Shown: positions 1 through 8,665, numbered from the stretch's first letter. The stretch: DNA of 24,279 nt from Acidobacteriota bacterium (GCA_021799405.1 JAJZAL010000057.1:1-24279), one strand, 5' to 3'. The notes: generated from the sequence alone by a model not told the origin. A program made the numbers and translations.

Positions 1-46
1 GATCGGGAGATTCCGGCGCGGCCGCAGTCCGGTAAGGAAATAGTAA

Positions 47-1027
47 ATGAGCAAACGGATACTTATTTGCGGTATTTCAGGGCAGGATGGGACTTATCTC
101 GCCAAGCTTCTTCTTGAGCGCGGTTACGAAGTGTGGGGGAGCTCACGCGACGCGGAGCAAACCTCATTTCACAACGCACGCCAGCTTGGAATCTATGATT
201 CAATTCGGCTGGTATCTCTTAACCTTCGGGATGTGGGCAGCGTAATCGGATTACTGAAGAGAATCAGCCCGGATCAAGTCTACAATCTGACGGGGCAGAG
301 TTCTGTGGGACTGTCCTTCGAACAGCCAATCGAAACCTTCGAAAGCATTGCCCTGGGCACACTTACTTTGCTGGAGGCGATTCGTCTGTCAGATCCGGGC
401 ATTCGTCTTTACAATGCTGGCTCAACCGAGTGCTTTGGCGACACGGGGGATGGCGTCGCGAATGAAACTACGCGATTCAATCCGCGCAGCCCCTATGCCG
501 TCGCCAAAGCATCTGCCTACTGGACGGTTGCAAATTACCGGGAGGCCTATGGAATGTTTGCTTGTACCGGCATCCTCTCAAACCACGATTCGCCGTTGCG
601 ACCAATCCGGTTTGTTACGCGGAAGATCATCCACACGGTTGCGTCGTTGGCACTAGGGATCGATAAAAGACTTTCACTAGGAAATGTCGCAATTGAGAGA
701 GACTGGGGCTGGGCGCCGGAATACGTCCAGGCTATTTCGATGATGCTGGAGCAAGCCTTGCCGCAGGATTATATCATCGCGACGGGGCAAAGTCATACTC
801 TGATTGAGTTCGTTGCAACGGCATTCAATCAGATCGGGAAGGACTGGCGTGCTTATGTTACGCTCGATGAGAAATTCATTCGCCCCGACGATATATTGCA
901 CAATAAAGTAGATCCATCCAGGGCCAAAACTCGTCTGGGGTGGAAGGCCCGGAATGGTATGCAAGAAGTTATCAGCATGATGCTCGAAGCTGAAATGAAA
1001 CACCTGAGTCAGAATCGTTTGCGCTAG
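47..1027 (+). CDS. gmd: GDP-mannose 4,6-dehydratase
   Basis: A cytoplasmic NADP-dependent short-chain dehydrogenase/reductase that should convert GDP-D-mannose to GDP-4-keto-6-deoxy-D-mannose, the precursor of GDP-fucose, GDP-rhamnose and related donors. The 326-residue protein has the Rossmann glycine motif GISGQDG (residues 9-15), the Ser-Thr-Glu catalytic segment at 126-128 and the catalytic pair Tyr150/Lys154 in SPYAVAK. NHDSP, FVTRKI, RDWGWAPEYV and the C-terminal LGWKAR also fit the GMD family, and the length is usual. The start ATG has a good ribosome-binding site, AAGGA at 34-38, 8 bases upstream. It is the only nucleotide-sugar enzyme in the window. The reductase that would finish the sugar (fucose synthase or GDP-4-keto-6-deoxymannose reductase) is not seen and may lie to the left. 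The final sugar is therefore unknown, while the dehydratase call is firm. Confidence 0.93.
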   Translation: MSKRILICGISGQDGTYLAKLLLERGYEVWGSSRDAEQTSFHNARQLGIYDSIRLVSLNLRDVGSVIGLLKRISPDQVYNLTGQSSVGLSFEQPIETFESIALGTLTLLEAIRLSDPGIRLYNAGSTECFGDTGDGVANETTRFNPRSPYAVAKASAYWTVANYREAYGMFACTGILSNHDSPLRPIRFVTRKIIHTVASLALGIDKRLSLGNVAIERDWGWAPEYVQAISMMLEQALPQDYIIATGQSHTLIEFVATAFNQIGKDWRAYVTLDEKFIRPDDILHNKVDPSRAKTRLGWKARNGMQEVISMMLEAEMKHLSQNRLR

Positions 1028-1136
1028 CAAGCGAGGTGTCAGTGCCGTCTATCAGTCGCATTTCGAATTTGGTGTGTAAGCGAGCCGCAACAGCAATGAC
1101 GTTCAATCATCCGGCGGCCGCCGATCAGAGTAGATA

Positions 1137-2312
1137 ATGTATCGTATGGATCTCTCTGCGAGCCGCTTGCTGGTTCAGGTGGTTCCCCGGCTTCAGCCGG
1201 CGCGCTGCGGCGTCAGTGATCAAGCCATCCTGCTCGCTGGAGAGCTTAAGGCTGCCTTTGGAGTCGAAACGGCTTTTATTGTACTGAACTCGACTGAGCC
1301 TTGCAGCGTGCCGTTTCCGGTAGCTCATTGCGCACCATCAGAGTTGCTGCGTGCATGCATGTTAGTGAATGGCGATCGGCCAGGATCAATTCTTGTTCAC
1401 CTAAGCGGCTATGGATATTCAGCGGACGGAGTACCCGCGCATCTGGCCTCGGCGCTCGATATCGTGAGAACGAGCGGAAAGTTTCGCGTCGCAGTTTATT
1501 TCCATGAACTCTTTGCGAGTGGAATGCCATGGCAGTCAGCATTTTGGTATTCGCGCAGACAGCGGAGATCCGTTCGCAGGATTGCCGAGGGGTGTGATTT
1601 GCTGGTTACGAATACCTGCCATCATGCTCAATGGCTGGAACGGGAGTCTGTCAAGCATTCTGATACACCGGTCCTACTTCTGCCGGTCTTTTCCGCGGCT
1701 GGTGAAACGCTGAAGCCGGTGGCGAGTACGGACAGAGTGCCGGCAATAGCGGTTTTCGGGCTAGCGGCTACAAGGCGGCGATCTTATAAGGCGATGGCTG
1801 AGTTAGCGTGCATGCTGAGGGATCTTGGAATTGAAGAGATCCTGGATATCGGGCTGGAATTTGATGCCCCGCGTGAACTGAGCGGGATTCCAGTAAAACG
1901 TGTGGGAGCATTGACCACCGAGGCTCTCGGCAATCTTCTCGCGCGAACCATGTTCGGGTTTGTGCAACATCCGCCATCGTATCTGGCAAAGTCATCGGTT
2001 TTCGCGAGCTATTGCGCACAAGGAACCATCCCTGTTCTCGCTTCTCCATTTTCAGAACAAGTAGACGGGTTGAAAGATGGGGTTCACCTCGTCAGTCCTC
2101 GGACGGCCGCAGCTGTTCGGTCCACTGGATTGGAACGTTGCTCAACCGAGGCGTGGCGTTGGTATTCGGCACATTCGATTCGTGTTCATGCAGCAACGTA
2201 TTCGAAATGGTTGGAGCAATCGCATATGGGAAAGGATCGTTCCGTTTTGTTGCCGCCAAAGCAGGAGAAGGACGAACGGGGTTTGCGACTGGTTGAGGAA
2301 GAAGGACCGTGA
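1137..2312 (+). CDS. Putative glycosyltransferase (GT-B / GT4-like, divergent)
   Basis: This 391-residue cytoplasmic protein looks like a two-domain GT-B glycosyltransferase. The N-terminal half has alternating strands and a glycine-rich turn near residues 22-35 (ARCGVSDQAILLAGEL), a short VHLSGYGYS segment and a VYFHELF strand typical of acceptor domains. The C-terminal half begins near residue 203 with IAVFGLA, followed by a second Rossmann-like region. The usual retaining GT4 donor motif (Glu-x7-Glu) is not evident; the equivalent stretch reads roughly FASYCAQGTIPVLAS, so the family is uncertain. The in-frame stop TAG at 1131 limits the start to ATG 1137 or ATG 1146, and neither has a clear Shine-Dalgarno. 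It follows gmd by 109 bases and overlaps the next gene by 4 bases, which indicates co-translation with that glycosyltransferase. Confidence 0.72.
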   Translation: MYRMDLSASRLLVQVVPRLQPARCGVSDQAILLAGELKAAFGVETAFIVLNSTEPCSVPFPVAHCAPSELLRACMLVNGDRPGSILVHLSGYGYSADGVPAHLASALDIVRTSGKFRVAVYFHELFASGMPWQSAFWYSRRQRRSVRRIAEGCDLLVTNTCHHAQWLERESVKHSDTPVLLLPVFSAAGETLKPVASTDRVPAIAVFGLAATRRRSYKAMAELACMLRDLGIEEILDIGLEFDAPRELSGIPVKRVGALTTEALGNLLARTMFGFVQHPPSYLAKSSVFASYCAQGTIPVLASPFSEQVDGLKDGVHLVSPRTAAAVRSTGLERCSTEAWRWYSAHSIRVHAATYSKWLEQSHMGKDRSVLLPPKQEKDERGLRLVEEEGP

Positions 2313-3565
2313 CAAAAGCCTGTGATGTAGGTAGCCCGGCGGTTGTGTTATCTCATCCGACGGGTAATCAGAATGTTCGTAACGCGCTTAAGAGTCTCGT
2401 CGAGAGAGACATGCTTGCGGAATTCTGGACTACTATTTCGTGGGATGCAGAATCGCCATGGAATCGCTTGCTGCCTTCCTCCGTGCGGGTTCAATTGAAG
2501 CGACGCGCCTTTGAAGATATGCCCGGAAACCGCATGCGATGCGTTCCCTGGAGAGAAATTGTCCGCTTGAGCGCATGGTCATCGCCTCTGACGAATCTGC
2601 TTTGTTCGGGTGAAAGACCTTTTTCCGTTATTGGCATGTATCGCCATTTTGATGGCCGGGTTGCACGGAATCTTAGAAATAGCAAGAGCGATGTAGTTTA
2701 TGCCTATGAAGGCGGCGCGCTACAAACATTCCGCGAAGCCCGAAGATTGGGAAAGGTCACTATCCACGAACAGCCTAGTAGCTACTGGTACTGGGCGCGC
2801 AGACTGCTCGCGGAAGAGGCTGAACGTAATCCGGAATTTGCGGGGCTTCTGCCCACTCTCATTGATCCAATCGGGCATCTGGAGTGGAAAGATGAGGAAC
2901 TTAGCCTGGCCGACTATGTCTTAGTTCCTAGCGAGCATGTGCGCCGAACGTTAGTTGGCGTGGTGCCGGATGAAAAGATACGAGTTGTCAGCTACGGAGC
3001 GCCACCGGTACGGGCGAGGAAACCGATTTCTCTGGAGAGCAGCAAGCCCTTGCAGATTCTTTTCGTTGGCGCGTTGGCACAACACAAGGGGATCGGATAT
3101 CTGCTCAGCGCAATCGATATGCTCGAAGCGCCCTTCGAATTGACGATGATTGGTAAGCGCTTTGCCCCCAATGATCGAGTCGACGCCGCATGTAATCGCT
3201 GGCGCTGGTTCGATACACTTCCACACAATCAGGTGCTGGATAGGATGACGGAATCCGATGTGCTCGTGTTGCCGTCGTTAAGTGAGGGCTTTGGTCTCGT
3301 GGTTACTGAAGCCCTCGCGTGCGGACTGCCGGTAATTGTAACATCGCACGTCGGCGCACGTGACCTGATTCAAGACGGCCGCGAGGGCTTTGTAGTGCCA
3401 GCAGCTTCAGCAGGAGCTATCGCAGAGCGTCTGAGTATCCTCAGCGGCGACCGGGAGACCTTAGCTGAGATGTCACGGAATGCCTACGTAACGGCGACGG
3501 ACCAATCATGGCAAAGTTATCGCGCCAGATGGGCGGACGCAGTGAGGGCCGTATCATGCCATTAG
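2309..3565 (+). CDS. Glycosyltransferase family 4 (GT4)
   Basis: A retaining GT-B glycosyltransferase of 418 residues that should transfer a sugar from a nucleotide donor to the growing lipid-linked repeat unit at the inner face of the membrane. The C-terminal donor domain starts near residue 248 (LQILFVGALAQHKGIGYLL). It carries the classic Glu-x7-Glu motif, Glu326 to Glu334 in SEGFGLVVTEALACGLPVI, followed by GREGFVVPA. The N-terminal half has the acceptor-domain segments DVVYAYEG and VTIHEQPSSYW. The start codon is GTG, embedded in a GTGA overlap with the stop of the preceding gene, so translation is probably coupled. Sugar specificity cannot be read from sequence. Confidence 0.9.
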   Translation: MTKACDVGSPAVVLSHPTGNQNVRNALKSLVERDMLAEFWTTISWDAESPWNRLLPSSVRVQLKRRAFEDMPGNRMRCVPWREIVRLSAWSSPLTNLLCSGERPFSVIGMYRHFDGRVARNLRNSKSDVVYAYEGGALQTFREARRLGKVTIHEQPSSYWYWARRLLAEEAERNPEFAGLLPTLIDPIGHLEWKDEELSLADYVLVPSEHVRRTLVGVVPDEKIRVVSYGAPPVRARKPISLESSKPLQILFVGALAQHKGIGYLLSAIDMLEAPFELTMIGKRFAPNDRVDAACNRWRWFDTLPHNQVLDRMTESDVLVLPSLSEGFGLVVTEALACGLPVIVTSHVGARDLIQDGREGFVVPAASAGAIAERLSILSGDRETLAEMSRNAYVTATDQSWQSYRARWADAVRAVSCH

Positions 3566-4947
3566 CACTGAGAGATATTAGACGACCCGCCGTCAAGCGG
3601 CGGATGCCGTTACTGAAGAAGCTCTTCTGGCTGTACTTCTTGCTGCTGATATTTGAGGGCGCTCTGCGAAAATGGGTCTTCCCCCAATATTCTGCGCCTC
3701 TCCTACTGGTGCGCGATCCAGTTGCTCTGTTTATTATCTGGGAGGCTTATCGCACGCACAAATGGCCGAAGCAATGGTCGGCTATTACGGGGATTTTAAC
3801 GGCAGTGTTCCTGGCCCTGTGCGTGCTCCAGATTGTCTTGGTGGAAAACCCTTGGTTTGTTGCCTTATATGGATTGCGTTCCTATTTGCTTCCGTTCCCA
3901 GTAGCTTTCATCATGGGAGAGAATCTGGACCGGGAGGAATTGCGTCAATTTGCGGTTTGTACACTGTGGATTCTGCTGCCGATGACAGCGTTGGAGGTCG
4001 CCCAGTATATGGCGGCGCCTGACTCTCGTCTAAACGCAGGTGCTTATACCAATGCCTCACAAATTCTCTATTTGGGCTCTCACGTTAGAGCTTCGGGAAC
4101 ATTCAGCTATGTTGTGGGCCCAGTCAGTCTCGGACCGCTGGCAGCTGCATTTATCTTTTACGGCATGGCAACCGGTAAATTCGTGGAGAGATGGTTATTA
4201 TGGGCGGCGACCTTTGCTTTACTTCTTTCGATTCCGGTTGTCGGCGCCCGAACCATGGTTTACGAGCTTTGTGGAGTCCTGGCGTGCGTAGCGATTGGTG
4301 CATTTTTTGGAGTATCTCAGTTCATGAGATCGCTCAAAGTTATCATGCCGATCTTGATTGTAGGTCTCCTCGTTTCGCGCTTGCCCATCTTTTCTGAAGC
4401 ATCGAGTACCATGGACAACCGCTTCAGTCAAGCATCCAAGGATGAGGGGAATGCGGAACACGCGCTGCTGGAGCGAACATTGCTTCCGATTATGCAACGG
4501 ATTGAAAATACTGATTATAACGGTAATTTGATCGGTGCAGGAATGGGCCGCGGTTCAGCCGCGATCTCCAAGGTATTGATGGGTACGGTAGTGTTTCTCG
4601 CCGGCGAAGATGAATTTTCGCGCGAGATGTATGAATTTGGCCCTTACGTGGGCATCGCTTTCATGCTCTTTCGTCTGATCCTGTCATTGCTGATCATCGC
4701 CAAAGCGATCTCGCGGGCTCGCGATCACGACCCTTTGGCGCTATTGCTAGTTCCATTGATGTTTTCTACGTTGTACCTCGGCATTTTGGAGCAGACAACG
4801 GATCAGGGATTCATGGTCGTTGCCTTAGCTTTCTCCTTAGCTTCACTGCGGGGATCTCCGATTTCCCTTGTCACGGCACAAATCGTGACTCGACCAACGC
4901 CCAGGGTGCGCTACAATCCGCGCCTTCATAAATCGGCAGGCCAATGA
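3556..4947 (+). CDS. O-antigen ligase / Wzy polymerase-like membrane protein
   Basis: A polytopic inner-membrane protein (463 residues from this start) with about ten or more hydrophobic segments. A charged periplasmic-type loop at roughly residues 275-345 ends in GAGMGRGSAA and FLAGEDEFSREMYEFGPYVG, a layout typical of Wzy polymerases and O-antigen ligases. The N-terminal FEGALRKWVFP (about residues 33-43) followed by LLVRDP is seen in this family in exopolysaccharide clusters. Its likely role is polymerising the repeat units on the periplasmic side. I chose ATG 3556 because GAGGG lies 7 bases upstream, and it overlaps the preceding gene by only 10 bases. An in-frame ATG at 3508 would overlap by 58 bases and adds a hydrophilic tail. 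ATG 3604 is also possible. Confidence 0.82.
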   Translation: MPLALRDIRRPAVKRRMPLLKKLFWLYFLLLIFEGALRKWVFPQYSAPLLLVRDPVALFIIWEAYRTHKWPKQWSAITGILTAVFLALCVLQIVLVENPWFVALYGLRSYLLPFPVAFIMGENLDREELRQFAVCTLWILLPMTALEVAQYMAAPDSRLNAGAYTNASQILYLGSHVRASGTFSYVVGPVSLGPLAAAFIFYGMATGKFVERWLLWAATFALLLSIPVVGARTMVYELCGVLACVAIGAFFGVSQFMRSLKVIMPILIVGLLVSRLPIFSEASSTMDNRFSQASKDEGNAEHALLERTLLPIMQRIENTDYNGNLIGAGMGRGSAAISKVLMGTVVFLAGEDEFSREMYEFGPYVGIAFMLFRLILSLLIIAKAISRARDHDPLALLLVPLMFSTLYLGILEQTTDQGFMVVALAFSLASLRGSPISLVTAQIVTRPTPRVRYNPRLHKSAGQ

Positions 4948-5147
4948 TTGACTCTAGCCCACTCAGTGGCAGTCATTGTGTCTGTGCTGAAGAGCGTTCT
5001 TCATTGAGTTGAATATAGCGCGCGGCCGGCGGTGTTCTCGGCCCCGCCGCTTCCTGTATGGCCTTCGTGTAAGAAGGGAAGTTCAAGCTGGAAATTGCCT
5101 TAAATCCCGCTGGCGCCAAGACGAATTTGCCCCAAAGCCGAACTGCG

Positions 5148-6320
5148 ATGCTGCGGATTGATAGGCCGCCCAAAGGTAGCGCCTCGGTCCATCTTGACGC
5201 TTTACGCGGTTTTGCGGCGTTCTCCGTCTTACTTAACCATTGGCGCGACGCTTTCTTTGTGGACTATCGGACGATAGCGCATCACAACCCCCTCGCCGCG
5301 GCTTCGTATCTTGCCGCTGGACTTGGTCATCAGTGGGTTATTGTCTTCTTTGTTCTGAGTGGATATCTGGTCGGTGGAAGTGTCTTGCGCTCTGTGAGTT
5401 CCGGACGCTGGTCATGGCGGAAATATCTTCTGGCACGGCTTACCCGGCTATACATTGTGTTGCTGCCTGCATTGTTGTTGGGTGGTGCGATTGATTGGGC
5501 TGGTATGCACCTGGCCGGCGCCAACGCAATTTACAGCGGTCAGTCAGGAATGCACGCACTCACTGAAAATGTTCACGGTACCCTGACCCTTCCCACCTTG
5601 GCGGAAAATGCGCTATTCCTGCAGACCATTTCGTTGCCGGGAAGGAATGGGCGAGCTGTCGCAACCTTCGGATCAAACGGACCTCTGTGGAGCTTGAGTA
5701 ACGAATTTTGGTATTACATGGCCTTTCCGGTGCTTGCACTTCTATTGTTCAGGGGCAGATCCTGGCAAGCATGTGCGGTATGGGGTCTTGTTCTCTTAGT
5801 ATGGGGATGGTTCGTGGGCAGAGAGATCGTTCTACTTGGAATTCCCTGGTTGATGGGAGTCGGCATTGTCCTTCTGCCGCCTTTTCCTGCTCGCGGACAG
5901 TGGATCCGTCGTACGGCTGTTGCCGTGGCTCTGGTGCTGGTAGTTGGTGGATTTGTGCTGGGCAAGAAATTGAACTCGTTGCCCAGCGATATCTTGTTGG
6001 GATTCCTGGTCACTTTGCTTATCTGGGTGATGATTCATTGCGCTACCGCTCCTTTACCCTCTACTTATATGCATCTTGCCCAGCGTTCGGCGCGCAGTTC
6101 GTATACTCTTTATTTGGTCCATTTACCGCTAGTGATTTTCCTCAAGACATTGCTACATCTTCCTCGTGCCGTTCCCAGCTGGCATGTAATTGCGGTGAGT
6201 GCAACTCTTCTGTTCGGAGTTCTCCTGTATGCGCAGCTAGTCTACGAAATATTCGAAAAGAACACAGAAAAGGTGCGTGCATGGATCAAGCCTCATGTTA
6301 TCAGCCGCCCGTTGGGCTGA
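5148..6320 (+). CDS. Acyltransferase-3 family membrane protein (OafA/NodX-type sugar O-acyltransferase)
   Basis: An integral membrane acyltransferase of about 390 residues that adds acetyl or another acyl group to a sugar in surface polysaccharides. Hallmarks are LDALRGFAAF at residues 17-26 with His31 (LLNHW), the FFVLSGYLVGGSVLR segment at 67-81, WRKYLLARLTRLYIVLLPAL near 90-109, and WSLSNEFWYY at 181-190. The rest is a series of hydrophobic helices typical of this ten-helix fold. ATG 5148 is preferred; a TTG at 5127 would add seven residues (MPQSRTA), and neither has a clear Shine-Dalgarno. The 180-base gap upstream follows the Wzy-like gene. The acyl group and the target sugar are unknown. 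Confidence 0.88.
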   Translation: MLRIDRPPKGSASVHLDALRGFAAFSVLLNHWRDAFFVDYRTIAHHNPLAAASYLAAGLGHQWVIVFFVLSGYLVGGSVLRSVSSGRWSWRKYLLARLTRLYIVLLPALLLGGAIDWAGMHLAGANAIYSGQSGMHALTENVHGTLTLPTLAENALFLQTISLPGRNGRAVATFGSNGPLWSLSNEFWYYMAFPVLALLLFRGRSWQACAVWGLVLLVWGWFVGREIVLLGIPWLMGVGIVLLPPFPARGQWIRRTAVAVALVLVVGGFVLGKKLNSLPSDILLGFLVTLLIWVMIHCATAPLPSTYMHLAQRSARSSYTLYLVHLPLVIFLKTLLHLPRAVPSWHVIAVSATLLFGVLLYAQLVYEIFEKNTEKVRAWIKPHVISRPLG

Positions 6321-6521
6321 ATTGAAAGCTTATTGGTCGTGTATCACCTCAGTTCAGCCGTGCGGCATACCGCCTCATCCTGGAATTATCAAGCTTATCT
6401 TGCCTCCTCCTGGCTTTGCGAAGCGTTAAGTGAATATTTATCGGCGAGTTAGCTCGAAGGGCTGTGACATGTGCCTCAAAGAATCGCACGGTCTTTCTGG
6501 ATTATCGTTGGGTTCAATGCA

Positions 6522-6549
6522 TTACATAGGCACGCGGTTACATAGGCAC
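6522..6549 (+). repeat. Two tandem 12-base direct repeats just before the wcaI-like start
   Basis: TTACATAGGCAC occurs at 6522-6533 and again at 6538-6549, a 16-base period, ending five bases before ATG 6554. The second copy places TAGG about 7 bases before the start codon, so it may serve as a weak ribosome-binding site. The role is unknown: it could be a regulator site, a local duplication, or chance. Confidence 0.6.
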
Positions 6550-6553
6550 ACGT

Positions 6554-7777
6554 ATGAGAGTCCTGATTCTGAGTATCAATTATTGGCCAGAGGTTACGGG
6601 AATTGGTGCGTTCACAACATATCGCGCCGAACACCTTGCCACAGCGGGGCACGATGTGGAGGTGTGTACAACCTTTCCTTATTATCCGGAGTGGAAGGTT
6701 CCGGAAGATTACGCAGGCAGGTTCCTGTCGAGTGAAGTGCGAAATGGAGTTCGAATTTTTCGCAGTTATGCTTATGTTCCAAGCCACGTAACATCTGTGA
6801 AACGCGTTTTTCACGAGGGAAGCTTTGTAATCAGCTCGATGATGCGAGCGTTAACAAGAAGACGCCCCGACGTTCTAATGGTGGTGTCTCCTCCGCTTGG
6901 ATTAGCAGTACCCGCCATTCTCTTGAGTCGCATATGGGGAACTCCCTATGTTTTTGATGTTGAAGACCTGCAACCCGATTCAGCCGCAGATTTCGGTATG
7001 CTTCCGCGCTGGGCGGTGAGGCTCCTTTATAAGGTCGAAAGCGCTGCTTACCACCATGCCGCGCTGGTGACTACCCTGACGGCCAGCATGAAAAGGCGGA
7101 TTATTGAAAAAGGTGTCGCGGAAGAAAAGATCGAACTGGTTGAGCCGCGCATGGACGATGCGCTCGCGACGATAACTCCTGAAGAGGGCTTCATATTCAG
7201 GAAGCGCTATCAGCTGGAAGATAAGTTTCTTGTGACGTATAGCGGCAACATGGGCGTGAAGCAGGGACTCGACGTCGTATTAGATGTTGCCGATCTTAAT
7301 CGTTCAGATGAAACAACATTATTTCTTTTGGTTGGTAGCGGTGCTGAATCGCGAAGGATTCAGAAACGCTCGGTGGAACTGAATCTACGCAATGTGCGAT
7401 TTCTTTCGCTTCTCGATGAGAAGGACTTTCGCGGCCTTCTGGCTGCGAGCGACGTATGTCTCGTTACCCAACAACAGGCGATTTCGGAAGTAGCCTTTCC
7501 ATCAAAAATCGTAACTTATCTTGGCGCTGGGCGTCCAATTATAGCCTCGGTGAATCCAGGCAGCGAGGTCGCAAGCATCACCGCCGAGTCCGGGGCGGGC
7601 AGGGTGGTTAATGCGGGTGAGCCAAAGGCGCTGCTGGCGGCGATTCGGGAGTTGAGAGGAACAGACCTGGAGAAGCTTGGTGAGAATGCGCGAAGGTATG
7701 CTAGCGTGCGGTGGGCTCCCGATCGAGTGTTAGGACGCCTTGAGCAAAGTCTGACGGAAGCCGCGGCTTTGCAATGA
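6554..7777 (+). CDS. wcaI: WcaI-like glycosyltransferase (GT4)
   Basis: A 407-residue GT-B glycosyltransferase resembling WcaI of colanic acid synthesis, which as I recall is also about 407 residues. The N-terminus MRVLILSINYWPEVTGIG, the CTTFPYYPEWK segment near residue 38, VVSPPLGLAVPA near 114 and FDVEDLQPDSAADFGMLP near 138-155 are family signatures. The donor domain has VTYSGNMGVKQGLD near 232 and FPSKIVTYLGAGRPIIAS near 316-333. It probably transfers a sugar (fucose has been suggested for WcaI) to the lipid-linked intermediate, which would fit with gmd in the same cluster, but donor specificity is inference. It follows a 233-base gap that includes a tandem repeat at its 3' end, and it is followed closely by the secreted-protein gene at 7805. 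Confidence 0.88.
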   Translation: MRVLILSINYWPEVTGIGAFTTYRAEHLATAGHDVEVCTTFPYYPEWKVPEDYAGRFLSSEVRNGVRIFRSYAYVPSHVTSVKRVFHEGSFVISSMMRALTRRRPDVLMVVSPPLGLAVPAILLSRIWGTPYVFDVEDLQPDSAADFGMLPRWAVRLLYKVESAAYHHAALVTTLTASMKRRIIEKGVAEEKIELVEPRMDDALATITPEEGFIFRKRYQLEDKFLVTYSGNMGVKQGLDVVLDVADLNRSDETTLFLLVGSGAESRRIQKRSVELNLRNVRFLSLLDEKDFRGLLAASDVCLVTQQQAISEVAFPSKIVTYLGAGRPIIASVNPGSEVASITAESGAGRVVNAGEPKALLAAIRELRGTDLEKLGENARRYASVRWAPDRVLGRLEQSLTEAAALQ

Positions 7778-7790
7778 GAGCCTTTGCCAG

Positions 7791-7797
7791 GGAGGAG
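7791..7797 (+). promoter_or_regulatory. Ribosome-binding site deciding the start at 7805
   Basis: GGAGGAG lies 7 bases before ATG 7805. This is the strongest Shine-Dalgarno in the cluster and favours ATG 7805 over the upstream in-frame TTG at 7784. The resulting N-terminus is a clean signal peptide. Confidence 0.75.
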
Positions 7798-7804
7798 TGA
7801 TTCG

Positions 7805-8587
7805 ATGAGCTTACAGCGGAAGATCAGGATTTTGGGACTCTGTGCTATCGCATGCGCTTTGATTCCCCATAGCACGCCCGCTCAGAATGCATTGGGTCCG
7901 GCGAATTCAGGGAGTGACAGCACAACGGCTTCACGGCAGGATTTGATGCCGACTGATCTGCCGGCAGACCGGTCCGCTTCCTTGGGTGCGGCCTCGAGTT
8001 GGATGGCGGGGCAAAGGAGTTTTGGAGCCGGTGACAAAACCGCCTGGGGGGCGGGGATTGCAGGAGAGAGTGTGAAGTCTGCCAGCCACTCGAATTGGAG
8101 TGCAGGCAGAGCGAGTTTCGGATACGCTAATCAACCGGGCGGGTTATGGGTCGCCAAAGTGCCTTCCGGTGCTGGGTACGGCTCAGATAAAGGCGCTAAG
8201 CGCGCTGCCGCCATCGAAAATTATATTCTTCCATCCCAATCTGATCTTCTGTCGATGCCGATAAGTCCGGTTTCAAAGAAAGGCCAGCCCAGTGCACTAT
8301 CTGGAGCATTTGGATTTCATCATTCTTCAGAAAGATCGCAGCTCGGGCGTTCAAAAGGACAGTATTCTGGCGCTCCTTTATCTTTTGCATTGAGACATCC
8401 TGGATCTGGGAAAGTGCGCCGTTCGTATGCAAAGGGTTACGGCATAGAGAAGAGGGGAAGAGGAGAAGGTATGCATATTTCACCGACAACAGAACCCATC
8501 TTCAATTGGAAACTAGATACAGGTTCCTCGTTGGATGATAGCGAGGGGGGGCATTTGAAACTTCATTCTGGCGGTAGCTTGCAGTAG
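7805..8587 (+). CDS. Secreted Gly/Ser-rich protein of unknown function
   Basis: I do not recognise this 260-residue protein. It begins with a typical signal peptide: Arg/Lys at 5-8, a hydrophobic core at about 9-20 and a likely cleavage after Ala26 (TPA-Q), so it should be exported. The mature part is low in hydrophobic residues and rich in Gly, Ser and Ala, with three Trp-x-Ala-Gly motifs at residues 66-69, 81-84 and 98-101. Two of these sit in near repeats (SSWMAGQRSFG and SNWSAGRASFG). The C-terminal half is basic with Gly-Lys-Arg clusters and ends in a Gly/Ser-rich, acidic-then-His tail. No cysteine follows the signal region and no enzymatic motif is visible. It sits 27 bases after the wcaI-like gene and is probably in its operon, so a role in polymer assembly, anchoring or matrix structure is possible but unproven. 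Confidence 0.7.
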   Translation: MSLQRKIRILGLCAIACALIPHSTPAQNALGPANSGSDSTTASRQDLMPTDLPADRSASLGAASSWMAGQRSFGAGDKTAWGAGIAGESVKSASHSNWSAGRASFGYANQPGGLWVAKVPSGAGYGSDKGAKRAAAIENYILPSQSDLLSMPISPVSKKGQPSALSGAFGFHHSSERSQLGRSKGQYSGAPLSFALRHPGSGKVRRSYAKGYGIEKRGRGEGMHISPTTEPIFNWKLDTGSSLDDSEGGHLKLHSGGSLQ

Positions 8588-8633
8588 TTTCTGAACAGTA
8601 TTGCTCCCCAGTGCGGAACGACCTTATGCCGCT

Positions 8634-8665
8634 CGCCTAAGGCGCAAGTGCATTGCCGACTTGCG
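8634..8665. terminator. Hairpins between convergent genes
   Basis: Between the secreted-protein gene and the inverted glycosyltransferase there are two adjacent overlapping inverted repeats: CGCC-TAA-GGCG at 8634-8644, and CGCAAGT at 8643-8649 pairing with ACTTGCG at 8659-8665 around a 9-base loop. There is no T-run on either side, so it would be an atypical or Rho-aided terminator at best. Confidence 0.3.

Noticed and set aside
1111..1122. Palindrome CGGCGGCCGCCG between gmd and the next gene as a terminator or operator
   Set aside because: It is self-complementary but has no loop or T-run, and the genes on both sides appear to belong to one transcription unit.
4973..5173. Minus-strand 66-residue frame in the spacer before the acyltransferase gene
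   Set aside because: The peptide looks plausible in places, but it has no recognisable domain or ribosome-binding site and overlaps the acyltransferase start. It may be a decayed remnant or chance, and I cannot support it as a gene.
5708..6325. 205-residue plus-strand frame inside the acyltransferase gene
   Set aside because: It is an out-of-frame reading of the acyltransferase; the real frame carries the family motifs throughout.
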